Part shown: piece after piece, positions 1 through 5,727 of the stretch | How positions within the stretch are numbered: position 1 is the first letter of the stretch | How the letters are laid out: every line of letters begins with the position of its first letter | Translations under genes and position numbers: made by a program | The notes under the pieces: model-generated | The model's input: the letters and a program-made list of their open reading frames with translations, nothing else | Database searches by the model: none | Told to the model about the DNA's origin: nothing | Source: Planctomycetaceae bacterium | Lineage (GTDB): Bacteria > Planctomycetota > Planctomycetia > Pirellulales > Thermoguttaceae | Assembly (NCBI GenBank): GCA_031266315.1 | Contig: JAISBG010000533.1 | Coordinates: forward strand, 1-5,734 | Length of the DNA: 5,734 nucleotides | Reading direction: 5' to 3'

Positions 1-196
1 GAGGGAAGAGGAGACAAAACACGTCCCTCTTCTACTCTACTTGAGAACACTTCGACCAAACCATGACCATTATTAAAACTCTCCATCTCGTGCGTAACAT
101 CAGTAATTAACATTGTAAACCTATCATTTGTAGAGATTTATATTTTTGTATCTTTTGCCGTATGCTTAAAAGTCTAAAAAAATTCCTGTTGTGGGC
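1..196. other. AT-rich stretch without a supported gene
   Basis: All three forward frames reach a stop within the first 75 bases or so, so at most the last ~20 codons of a gene entering from the left could be here, and no frame is favoured. GAAGAGG at 5-11 and CCTCTTC at 26-32 form a 7-bp inverted repeat, but no T-run follows it. I see nothing else I would annotate before the promoter at 197. Confidence 0.5.
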
Positions 197-225
197 TTGA
201 CACCTTTTGAGCCATTATATAAAAT
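197..225 (+). promoter_or_regulatory. Sigma70-type promoter for the structured RNA / DUF1559 leader
   Basis: A perfect -35 box TTGACA (197-202) is followed after exactly 17 bases by TAAAAT (220-225), one mismatch from the consensus -10. TATAAA at 218-223 is an overlapping alternative. Transcription would begin near 231-234, about 430 bases before the DUF1559 start codon. The transcript would therefore cross the whole hairpin-rich region at 296-631. It is the best promoter match I found in the window. It rests on motif match and spacing only. Confidence 0.6.
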
Positions 226-295
226 AGCAACCTAATTAATTTTATTTTTCATTTTCAACTTTTGGAGATTATTTTTCCGTTTTGAACAATAAATT

Positions 296-631
296 GCCCG
301 GATTTTTGTTCGGGTGTTAAAAAATCGAGTACGTCAACTATTGCAAAATCGCTTAGGCGAACTGTAATTTTCTACATTACGACCGGATTTTCCGGGTAGA
401 AAATTACTATGACTTAATAAAGTTGCGTGTCTCCCGTAAAGGGAGCGTCGCGTATTAGGTCACGGGTATAATTCAGTATTACATCTTTGAAACATGTAAT
501 GCACCACTTTCGTAGGTGGGAATGAACCAGTTTTTGCAATCGTGTCGCTCCTGTCTAAGAGCGATATTCTGTTGCCGTTTCTCGGCTTGGCATTTTACAA
601 CCAAAGCAGATTACACGTTACGTAATCTGTT
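296..631 (+). ncRNA. Candidate multibranched structured RNA or long 5' leader (no known family recognised)
   Basis: Nested, mutually compatible helices can be drawn across this region. 297-302 pairs with 309-314. A 9-bp closing helix, 340-348 with 532-540, encloses five hairpins: 349-352/357-360; a perfect 12-bp stem 364-375/396-407 capped by 383-386/392-395; 410-419/453-462 (one G-U), continuing as 424-427/449-452 and 431-435/441-445 with loop GTAAA; 478-484/494-500; and 504-509/514-519. Outside the closing helix follow 545-550/559-564, 574-577/583-586 and 605-614/622-631. About 61 pairs fall within the 201 bases from 340 to 540. No ORF with a ribosome binding site lies inside. The promoter at 197 points into it and the DUF1559 gene starts 33 bases after it. 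It does not carry the conserved cores I know for RNase P RNA, tmRNA, SRP RNA, T-box, hammerhead or group II domain V. It could be a trans-acting RNA, a riboswitch-like leader, or a structured UTR. The function is unknown. Confidence 0.5.
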
Positions 632-648
632 AAAATAATTTTTTTTTT
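605..648 (+). terminator. Terminator-like hairpin with T10 tract just before the DUF1559 RBS
   Basis: CAGATTAC (607-614) and GTAATCTG (622-629) form a perfect 8-bp stem, extended by one G-T and one A-T pair to 605/631, with a 7-base loop. Ten T follow at 639-648. The seven A/T-rich bases between stem and T-run are more than in a classical intrinsic terminator, so efficiency is uncertain. It could end the upstream RNA or act as an attenuator controlling read-through into the DUF1559 gene, whose start lies 15 bases after the T-run. Confidence 0.45.
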
Positions 649-663
649 CATAAAGAGAATACC

Positions 664-1779
664 ATGAAAAAAACTACAATTTTTGCCTTTACTCTCGTCG
701 AACTTCTTGTAGTCATTGCGATTATTGGAGTTCTGATTGCCCTACTGTTACCAGCCGTCCAAGCGGCGCGCGAGGCGGCAAGACGGATGATGTGTACGAA
801 TCACTTGAAACAAATGGGAATTGGTGTTCATAATTTTCATGACACCCGTGAAGGTATTCCTCCCACAACATTTCCTCACACAGATTACCTCTCCTTTTTT
901 GGTTTTCTCTATCCGTTTGTCGAACAACAAAACCTTTGGACAATCTTTCAAGAAGATGTTCCGGGTTACGTTGCTTCGTGGTACTATGCCAATAACCACG
1001 CTTGGGTTGGGGATGCCGTTACAAAAGGTTGGACAAAAGAAACACGTGATGCAATATCATCTGTTTCAATTTATCGATGTCCAAGCCGAAGAAGCGGCGG
1101 TGTCCAAATGACTCCAAACAGCGAAACAAACGGAACATATCAGGCAGAAAATAACTGCTTTTATATGGGACCTCAGGGAGATTATGCAATCGTCTGCCTT
1201 TCACCTCTTGATCGCAATGATTGGTATGAAACGGCTTTCGATTATAATTTGAAACCGCAAGATGCAATGCCTTTTCGTTCCGCAATGATTTATAGTTCCC
1301 CAAACGGTAACAATGCAAATTACTATACTTATTCAGGTAACGTAAATGTCAATTTACGACAATGGGGACCGCGTGATACATTGGCACGTTGGATAGACGG
1401 TTTAAGTAACCAAATTATCGTTGGAGAAAAACATATCCCCGTAACTTTAATAGGAAAGTGCGGCGAAAACCGTCAACAGAGCGGTGATTGTTCTTATTTA
1501 CGGTCTCAAGGATACGGCGCATCATGCAGTGGAAGGGCATTACGGCGCACCAACAACAGTGGTGTTCCTCCTACTTATTATCATCTTGCTTTCGGCGATT
1601 TGTATTCGAACAATGATCCTGTATTCGATTACGGTTTTGGCTCAATCCATCCGGAAATTTGTAATTTTTTGCTTGGAGACGGCAGTGTTAAGGCTTACTC
1701 CAACACAACTCACACGGAATTTGTCCTTGTTCGTCTGGCGGATGTAAGCGATGGTGAAACGGTTCAAAGCGGTTTCTAA
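664..1779 (+). CDS. DUF1559 family pseudopilin-like protein with prepilin-type N-terminus and H-X9-DG motif
   Basis: This is a complete 371-residue protein, a usual length for the planctomycete DUF1559 (SBP_bac_10) family. After a short basic leader comes the type III signal core, Phe9 (+1) to Glu13 (+5), followed by a hydrophobic helix to about residue 30 and the typical [12 protein letters not shown] stretch. CTNHLKQ at 44-50, CPSRR at 139-143 and the C-terminal H-X9-DG (His329, Asp339-Gly340) all match the family. By family knowledge the leader is cut and methylated by a PilD-type peptidase, the helix stays in the membrane or packs into a pilin-like polymer, and the C-terminal domain faces outward; the precise role is unknown. 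The residue before the cut is Ala8, where Gly is usual. The ATG at 664 follows AAAGAGA at 652-658, a modest ribosome binding site. The gene stands alone, downstream of a long structured leader, and faces the convergent gene ending at 2116. Confidence 0.95.
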   Translation: MKKTTIFAFTLVELLVVIAIIGVLIALLLPAVQAAREAARRMMCTNHLKQMGIGVHNFHDTREGIPPTTFPHTDYLSFFGFLYPFVEQQNLWTIFQEDVPGYVASWYYANNHAWVGDAVTKGWTKETRDAISSVSIYRCPSRRSGGVQMTPNSETNGTYQAENNCFYMGPQGDYAIVCLSPLDRNDWYETAFDYNLKPQDAMPFRSAMIYSSPNGNNANYYTYSGNVNVNLRQWGPRDTLARWIDGLSNQIIVGEKHIPVTLIGKCGENRQQSGDCSYLRSQGYGASCSGRALRRTNNSGVPPTYYHLAFGDLYSNNDPVFDYGFGSIHPEICNFLLGDGSVKAYSNTTHTEFVLVRLADVSDGETVQSGF

Positions 1780-1798
1780 TGATACATTTTGCTTGAAA

Positions 1799-1830
1799 TA
1801 TACTGCATTAGAGTTCTATTCGATATTTTT
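1799..1830 (+). repeat. Dispersed TATACTGC element, copy 1
   Basis: TATACTGCATTAG (1799-1811) is followed 23 bases from its start by GATATTTTT (1822-1830). The same pair of blocks with the same spacing occurs at 5553-5583 and, in diverged form, at 5444-5475. It begins 20 bases after the DUF1559 stop codon. The hairpin seen after the motif in the two downstream copies is not obvious here. Confidence 0.5.
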
Positions 1831-1853
1831 AAAAGATTGAAATTAAGTTTTCG

Positions 1854-2009
1854 CAACCTCATTTTTCTGACAAAACAACTTCAGTAGCAAAAAGAATAAA
1901 AAATATCCGAACCTCATTACCTCATTAAAAATTATCAATGAGGTAAATGAGGTTGGTTTTGGAGAAATCAATAGGCTACTGAGGTTGTTTAGTAAGAAAA
2001 ATTAGGTTG
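1854..2009. repeat. 156-bp imperfect palindrome built from AACCTCAT / ATGAGGTT units
   Basis: The outer arms 1854-1888 and 1975-2009 are inverted copies. Of 35 positions, 31 pair normally, one is G-T and three mismatch. Nested inside, 1910-1926 pairs with 1937-1954 as 17 bp with a single bulged base and a 10-base AT-rich loop. The unit AACCTCA or its complement TGAGGTT, with small variants, occurs eight times between 1855 and 2020, three in one orientation and five in the other. The element fills the gap between two convergent genes (stops at 1779 and 2116). It may be a MITE-like insertion, a REP-type intergenic palindrome, or a bidirectional transcription stop. I see no transposase and no clear target duplication. 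Confidence 0.75.
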
Positions 2010-2094
2010 AAAATGAGGTTACTATTAAATTGCTCATGTTCCACTCCGTAGTTAAAAAAGAGGTGGGCAATTTATCAAAAAGCTTTGTTGAAGG

Positions 2095-2124
2095 GTCGAG
2101 TCGGTTGTGGGAGTTTTACTCGAC
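2095..2124 (-). terminator. Small inverted repeat overlapping the stop codon of the minus-strand gene
   Basis: GTCGAGT (2095-2101) and ACTCGAC (2118-2124) are perfect inverted 7-mers flanking 16 bases, so the stem includes the end of the coding region and part of the TAA stop. No T-run follows directly on the minus strand; the nearest are CTTTTTG around 2079-2085 and TTTTTT around 2055-2060. Its role as a terminator is weakly supported. The large palindrome just beyond may do this job instead. Confidence 0.25.
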
Positions 2125-3342
2125 TCCTTCTGTTCCGGTTCCGCAAGCGGGTTTTTTGCTTTTCGGTGAACGGTGAGCCGTTTTGGTTGCGCACGATTTA
2201 CAAGCGGTTGATTGGCATGATTGACACGAGTCAATATGTTTTTTACATCCGTGTTTCTTGCACTCTTTACATCCTTCACACGTCTGATTGTCAGCGGATG
2301 AAGGCAGCGGTTGCGCTGTTTTGTGTAATTCTTTCGGCAACGGTAACAGTGTTCCGTGATTCGCGGATGGCGGATACGGAATCGGTTGTGGTACCGGAAC
2401 AGCAGCAGTTCCGGCATAATAAGAAGTACGTTGTTCGACTATTCGGTGTAACTCTTCCCGCGAATACAACGGATAATGGTTTGCTGCGGAAAGCGGAGCC
2501 TGTTGCGAACCGTAATGCGGCGGTAACGGTATTGCCTGACCATAATCCAACGGACGCAGTCCGGCAAAAAAACCGCCAAAAGGTCCGCGTTGTCCGGGAG
2601 CAACCGGTTGATCTTTAATACTGGTTTCCGCATAAGGACCCAACGCAACCGGTTCGACACCCGGACATTGCGCTAAACGGTCGCCCCAACGATTTTCACA
2701 ACAACTTGTCCATGAAGCATTCGGATAACCGAGAATTAGTTGAAGCCGACTCGGTTTATCGGTAATGATTTCCGGATCAGGATCATAATAACTTGCGTAT
2801 TGAACTTGCGGACGATTCTGTTCCCGAGACGGCAACGTCGAAAGCAAGAGGTTCAATTTCGATTGGTGTTCGGGGAACGCTTCGGGTTCGGCGGCATAAC
2901 CGGGTTGGTAAGGAACAACATGAATCCGATGGGTCAAGGGATTGCGGTGATAGGCAAGGTAAGGAACTGTCGCGGGTTCCGGCAACGCCAAAACTCCGGT
3001 TCCGGCTAAACCGGCTTCATTTTCATTATTTCCCTCTTGCGGTTCTTCGACACCGAATGTCGTTTCCCATTCGGTTTGGTTTTCGTCGGCGTCGGTTGCT
3101 CCGTCGGTTTGATTCTCGTCAAAATCGGTTTCCGCTTCTGTTTTTACGGATTTTTCGGCAGGAATATTACCGGTCGGCAACCCTGCCGGTTGGGAAACTC
3201 CCGCCGGACGAGACGAATAATAGGGACCGAAAGCATAACTCCCCGGTTGGAAAAGCACTCGTTCAGGAATCTGAGCGTTCGTCTGATTAACCAAAAAACT
3301 CACCACTAAAACGAGAACAATACCGAAACTTATCAAACGCAT
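2116..3342 (-). CDS. Secreted acidic/Pro-rich protein with C-terminal cysteine cluster, family not recognised
   Basis: The start at 3342 gives 408 residues. GGAGG lies 8 bases before this ATG (plus-strand 3351-3355), and the protein then begins with a clean Sec signal peptide: Arg2, a hydrophobic core at 3-18 and a probable cut after TNA (21-23). An upstream in-frame ATG at 3435 would add 31 charged residues before the signal and has no comparable ribosome binding site. The mature protein has a Gly/Pro/Tyr-rich segment (31-60), an acidic segment (about 64-110) with DENQT twice (75-79, 86-90), a central region with Cys214, Cys215 and Cys226, a Pro/Tyr-rich stretch (230-350), and a Lys/Cys-rich tail. 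The tail holds nine Cys (355, 358, 361, 366, 373, 376, 381, 384, 400) and His364, 369 and 390. CxxC spacing suggests metal binding or disulfide cross-linking outside the cytoplasmic membrane. It is transcribed against the DUF1559 gene. I recognise no family, so the function is unknown. Confidence 0.85.
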   Translation of the reverse strand: MRLISFGIVLVLVVSFLVNQTNAQIPERVLFQPGSYAFGPYYSSRPAGVSQPAGLPTGNIPAEKSVKTEAETDFDENQTDGATDADENQTEWETTFGVEEPQEGNNENEAGLAGTGVLALPEPATVPYLAYHRNPLTHRIHVVPYQPGYAAEPEAFPEHQSKLNLLLSTLPSREQNRPQVQYASYYDPDPEIITDKPSRLQLILGYPNASWTSCCENRWGDRLAQCPGVEPVALGPYAETSIKDQPVAPGQRGPFGGFFAGLRPLDYGQAIPLPPHYGSQQAPLSAANHYPLYSREELHRIVEQRTSYYAGTAAVPVPQPIPYPPSANHGTLLPLPKELHKTAQPLPSSADNQTCEGCKECKKHGCKKHIDSCQSCQSTACKSCATKTAHRSPKSKKPACGTGTEGVE

Positions 3343-3350
3343 AAGTTGAA

Positions 3351-3355
3351 CCTCC
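3351..3355 (-). promoter_or_regulatory. Ribosome binding site that fixes the start at 3342
   Basis: On the minus strand the bases before the ATG read GGAGG, then eight bases, then ATG. This is the strongest Shine-Dalgarno match in the window. It sits directly before a codon that begins a good signal peptide, so it decides between the ATGs at 3342 and 3435. Confidence 0.8.
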
Positions 3356-3814
3356 AAAGATTCTAAAATAGGAATCAGGATAAAATCCTCATCTTTACAT
3401 TTTTTAACAATCGCAAGAGAACGCCTACTTTTCATTCGAATCGTTTGACTTCAGAACCACAAAAAATCCCGTAAAAAAATTGCGTTTTGGATAAAAACCT
3501 GTAGATTGTATCGGTTATAACGAACACAAAACTTTGGGTCGTGTGTGATTAAAGTTGTTTTAAAATTCACGAAGCTGGACACGGTAAGCGCAGCATCGCG
3601 GAGCGTTTGTTCAAAGGCGAAGCCTATCGCCCATATCGGCTACGGTATAAGTTTGTTATTTTCCCGCCCAATCAAAAAGAGTTCCTTTTTTCTGATTATC
3701 AATTTATCAATTATTTGAAAAAAATTGCTCTTCCGTCATTGGCAAACAAACGCTATGATTCCACAAATACCCTATTGGGACTGATTGTTTTTGCTCACCT
3801 GAATATTAGTTGGT
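3356..3814. other. Intergenic region between divergent genes, with a GC-rich possible gene remnant at 3553-3645
   Basis: This region should hold the promoters of both the minus-strand secreted protein and the TPR gene, but I find no convincing -35/-10 pair on either strand. AGGAT (3377-3381) and ATCCT (3385-3389) make a small hairpin in the minus-strand leader. Between about 3571 and 3645 the sequence is clearly richer in G and C than its surroundings. In one frame, open from 3553, it reads HEAGHGKRSIAERLFKGEAY. The frame continues to 3930, overlapping the TPR gene, but lacks a supported start. GGCGA (3616-3620) and TCGCC (3627-3631) form a hairpin in the same patch. The helix-turn-helix-like wording is only suggestive. 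Confidence 0.35.
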
Positions 3815-4516
3815 ATGATACGGCAATATCTTTTTCTTGTTTTGGTTTTATTATTCTGTGCGATTGGCTGTACGTTGTACAACAAAAATTCCGAAGGGCT
3901 GCGTTATCTCGGTCAAGCCCGCTACAATGAAGCCAAAACCGCTTTTGAAGCGGCATTGAAGGCAGAACCGAACAACGCCGATACGTATTATAATCTCGCA
4001 ACAACTTACCACCAATCGGGAAAGATTTCGTTGCAATCCGGTCAGTCGGCGGACGCCCAATTGCAGTACGATCAGGCACTCCGAAATTACCAACTCGCTC
4101 TCACCTACAACCCGAATCACACCGAAACCCATCGCGGTTTGGCGGTTCTCTATATGGAAACCCAAAACGCCGATGCTGCTTTCAAATTGCTGATTGATTG
4201 GTACAACACCAATGTAACCTCTGCCGAACCAAAAATCGAATTGGCTCGGCTTTATCAGGAATACGCTCAAATCTGTCAATTACAAAACCGTATAGATATT
4301 GCCAAAGAATGTCTGGATTCGGCGGCAAAAATGTTGCAATCGGTTTTGGTTACGGAACCGGCGAATTACCGTGCGCTCCGTGCTTTGGGATACTTAAAGG
4401 AACAAAACGGCGACCTGCAAGGAGCGGTTGCGGATTATCAGCGTTCGTTCCAGTCGAACCCGCAACAAAAAGACCTCGAAAACCGAATTACCGCTATCTT
4501 ACAAGGAAATTTTTAA
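3815..4516 (+). CDS. TPR-repeat lipoprotein
   Basis: The protein has 233 residues. Its N-terminus is a lipoprotein signal: Arg3, a hydrophobic stretch at 5-17, and a lipobox ending AIG-Cys19, so the mature protein should be lipid-anchored at Cys19. The rest is helical tetratricopeptide repeats: about 28-52 (ARYNEAKTAFEAALKAEPNN), 54-100 with a longer insert, 103-135, 139-180 (degenerate) and 184-216 (NYRALRALGYLKEQNGDLQG). TPRs are protein-binding scaffolds, so it probably assembles or stabilises an envelope complex; PilF-like pilotins have this architecture, but nothing specific identifies it as one. The start is the first possible one, since an in-frame TGA sits at 3800-3802, although its ribosome binding site is weak. 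The next gene follows 75 bp downstream on the same strand, suggesting an operon. Confidence 0.9.
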   Translation: MIRQYLFLVLVLLFCAIGCTLYNKNSEGLRYLGQARYNEAKTAFEAALKAEPNNADTYYNLATTYHQSGKISLQSGQSADAQLQYDQALRNYQLALTYNPNHTETHRGLAVLYMETQNADAAFKLLIDWYNTNVTSAEPKIELARLYQEYAQICQLQNRIDIAKECLDSAAKMLQSVLVTEPANYRALRALGYLKEQNGDLQGAVADYQRSFQSNPQQKDLENRITAILQGNF

Positions 4517-4532
4517 ATTGATTATCTCCTAC

Positions 4533-4561
4533 AGTCGATAAATATTCTATAGTCGATAAAT
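4533..4561. repeat. Two direct copies of AGTCGATAAAT, 18 bp apart
   Basis: AGTCGATAAAT occurs at 4533-4543 and again at 4551-4561, a start-to-start distance of 18 bp, in the gap between the TPR gene and the next gene. The flanking bases are partly similar (ACAGTC, ATAGTC). It could be a paired protein-binding site or a recent small duplication. Confidence 0.5.
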
Positions 4562-4591
4562 TTACCGTAGATATAAAAAAGGGTTAAAACG

Positions 4592-5332
4592 ATGTCCGAT
4601 CTAAAACCGTTCGGCGAGGTAACCGTACAACCGGTTCAGAAAACCACTTATTCCGCCGAATTTGACCCTGTTTTGGAAATCAGAAAACTGCGTCAAAATC
4701 TCACACACCGTATTCAGGTTCTCCAACCACACACCACAACTGTTCCGATTTTCTTGCACAATTCTCCAGTTTCGAATGGAAAAGAAAACAAGGTGCAAGA
4801 AAATACGGAGAAATCAGAAAAAGAGGAAACAACTGCGGTTGTAGAAACAATTGAAGTTGTAAAAGAAATCGACACCAATCCATTATTTCCGGCAACAACA
4901 GAAGATGAAACGGAAAAAAACCGAATACCGGAATTGGAATTTCCCGCCAATGAACTTATCCAACAAATTCATCAAGCAAGACAATTACTTGCCCAACTCC
5001 AGATAACACCATACGAGAATAACCCCTCTCCCGACGAACCACATAATAAACCACTTTCCAAAACGGAAGAAAACAAACCGGAAAACGTTACCGTTTCTAA
5101 AACGGAACCATTGGAAATACCGGAACGGTTTTTTCCATCTTTGGCGGTGTTAAAGATGATGAATACGGTTTTGGTGTGGTGTGGATTATTGGGAATTCTT
5201 TTTTCGCTTCAATATCTGGAACATGACAGCCGCTTTGGATTGACAATCATTGGTGCGGGATTGATATTAATTACAGTTGGTCTTTTGGGACGCTTTTGCT
5301 CTTTCACCTTCCACAAAAAAAGTCCCGGATAG
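4592..5332 (+). CDS. Membrane protein with long charged N-terminal region and two C-terminal helices, family not recognised
   Basis: The protein has 246 residues. There is no signal peptide. Residues 1-185 are hydrophilic: a Pro/Thr-rich start, a Lys/Glu-rich low-complexity segment (64-110), a short amphipathic helix that could form a coiled coil (118-137, NELIQQIHQARQLLAQLQ), then another Pro/Glu/Asn/Lys-rich linker (140-178). Two hydrophobic helices follow at about 191-208 and 215-236, separated by LEHDSR, with a basic tail ending KKSPG. This predicts a C-terminal helical hairpin in the inner membrane with both termini in the cytoplasm. The ATG at 4592 follows AAAAAGGG (4576-4583) at 8 bases, a fair ribosome binding site. 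It lies 75 bp after the TPR lipoprotein gene, so the two may be co-transcribed and could act at the envelope together. No family is recognised and no enzymatic motif is seen. Confidence 0.85.
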   Translation: MSDLKPFGEVTVQPVQKTTYSAEFDPVLEIRKLRQNLTHRIQVLQPHTTTVPIFLHNSPVSNGKENKVQENTEKSEKEETTAVVETIEVVKEIDTNPLFPATTEDETEKNRIPELEFPANELIQQIHQARQLLAQLQITPYENNPSPDEPHNKPLSKTEENKPENVTVSKTEPLEIPERFFPSLAVLKMMNTVLVWCGLLGILFSLQYLEHDSRFGLTIIGAGLILITVGLLGRFCSFTFHKKSPG

Positions 5333-5443
5333 AATTATTATTGTCATTAAAATTCTGCTTCCATAGATTTATACTTTGCAACAGCAATAAAATGTTATTT
5401 TTTATGGTTAAGGATATTCTTCCATATTTGGAATATTGCCTGT
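5333..5443. other. AT-rich non-coding tail after the membrane protein gene
   Basis: No ribosome binding site or credible ORF is present; a short open frame at 5296-5529 overlaps the preceding gene and has no supporting features. TTCCA (5420-5424) and TGGAA (5429-5433) form a 5-bp hairpin with loop TATT. No T-run follows, so it is not a clear terminator. Confidence 0.4.
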
Positions 5444-5481
5444 TATACTGCGTGAGTCATAAAATCGGTACTTTTGTGACT
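5444..5481 (+). repeat. Dispersed TATACTGC element, copy 2, with 10-bp hairpin
   Basis: TATACTGCGTGAG (5444-5456) overlaps a hairpin in which 5455-5464 pairs with 5472-5481, ten pairs including one T-G, around a 7-base loop TCGGTAC. The second conserved block is diverged here (GGTACTTTT at 5467-5475) but keeps the 23-base spacing of copy 1. Confidence 0.5.
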
Positions 5482-5552
5482 ATTCATCAACTGCCCATCT
5501 CGGTAAAATATTCCGGCGCAAGCCCTTAAAATGTCAGATTGAATCTATAAAC

Positions 5553-5590
5553 TATACTGCGTTAGTTAAAAATTGATATTTTTTTGATTA
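5553..5590 (+). repeat. Dispersed TATACTGC element, copy 3, with AT-rich hairpin
   Basis: TATACTGCGTTAG (5553-5565) is followed by GATATTTTT (5575-5583). Bases 5563-5572 can pair with 5581-5590, ten pairs including two T-G, at the same place relative to the motif as in copy 2. It is 109 bp downstream of copy 2 in the same orientation. The stem has a different sequence in the two copies but is retained. Confidence 0.5.
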
Positions 5591-5602
5591 TTCAGTGGAG
5601 TA

Positions 5603-5727
5603 GCCCAATAGGGCAAGTGGTTTCAAGTTAAGATGTTTACTAACGAAGTAAAGAATGTCTTAATTTAGTAAATTGAGTATAATATGTAAAATAGCAAATA
5701 TAAGGTAATCTATTTTGTGCTATTTTA
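5603..5727. other. Inverted-repeat-rich non-coding end of window
   Basis: Three structures follow one another. GCCC/GGGC (5603-5606, 5611-5614) is a 4-bp hairpin. Then a nested one has 5625-5633 pairing with 5658-5666 (nine pairs, one G-T) around TTTACT/AGTAAA (5636-5641, 5647-5652) with loop AACGA. Last is a perfect 10-bp inverted repeat, TAAAATAGCA (5687-5696) with TGCTATTTTA (5718-5727), around 21 bases. TATAAT at 5678-5683 matches a -10 box but has no -35 partner at the right distance. No gene is seen; a structured RNA or regulatory region continuing past the window is possible. Confidence 0.4.

Noticed and set aside
220..230. TAAAATAGCAA shared with 5687-5697 as a repeat
   Set aside because: The similarity ends at 11 AT-rich bases and does not include the -35 box, so chance is an adequate explanation.
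282..320. Possible 12-residue leader peptide from TTG at 282 ending in TAA
   Set aside because: The GGAG at 264-267 is about 14 bases too far upstream for a good ribosome binding site, TTG is a weak start, and the frame runs through the first hairpin of the RNA.
485..493. GAAAC in a hairpin loop as part of a hammerhead ribozyme
   Set aside because: The required CTGATGA core sequence is absent on the plus strand nearby.
2085..2618. 177-codon open frame on the plus strand opposite the secreted protein gene
   Set aside because: It lies wholly antisense to a gene with a signal peptide and strong ribosome binding site, has no such signals itself, and its Arg/Val-rich translation looks like a shadow of the codon use on the other strand.
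3343..3435. N-terminal extension of the secreted protein to the ATG at 3435
   Set aside because: The extension would bury the signal peptide behind 31 charged residues, and GGAGG stands directly before the internal ATG at 3342.
3607..3930. 107-codon open frame with TTG start overlapping the TPR gene
   Set aside because: It has no ribosome binding site, overlaps the lipoprotein gene by 116 bases in another frame, and has no recognisable domain. Only its GC-rich beginning is kept as a possible remnant.
5678..5683. Perfect TATAAT as a promoter
   Set aside because: No -35-like hexamer lies 15-19 bases upstream, and the surrounding DNA is so AT-rich that the match is expected by chance.
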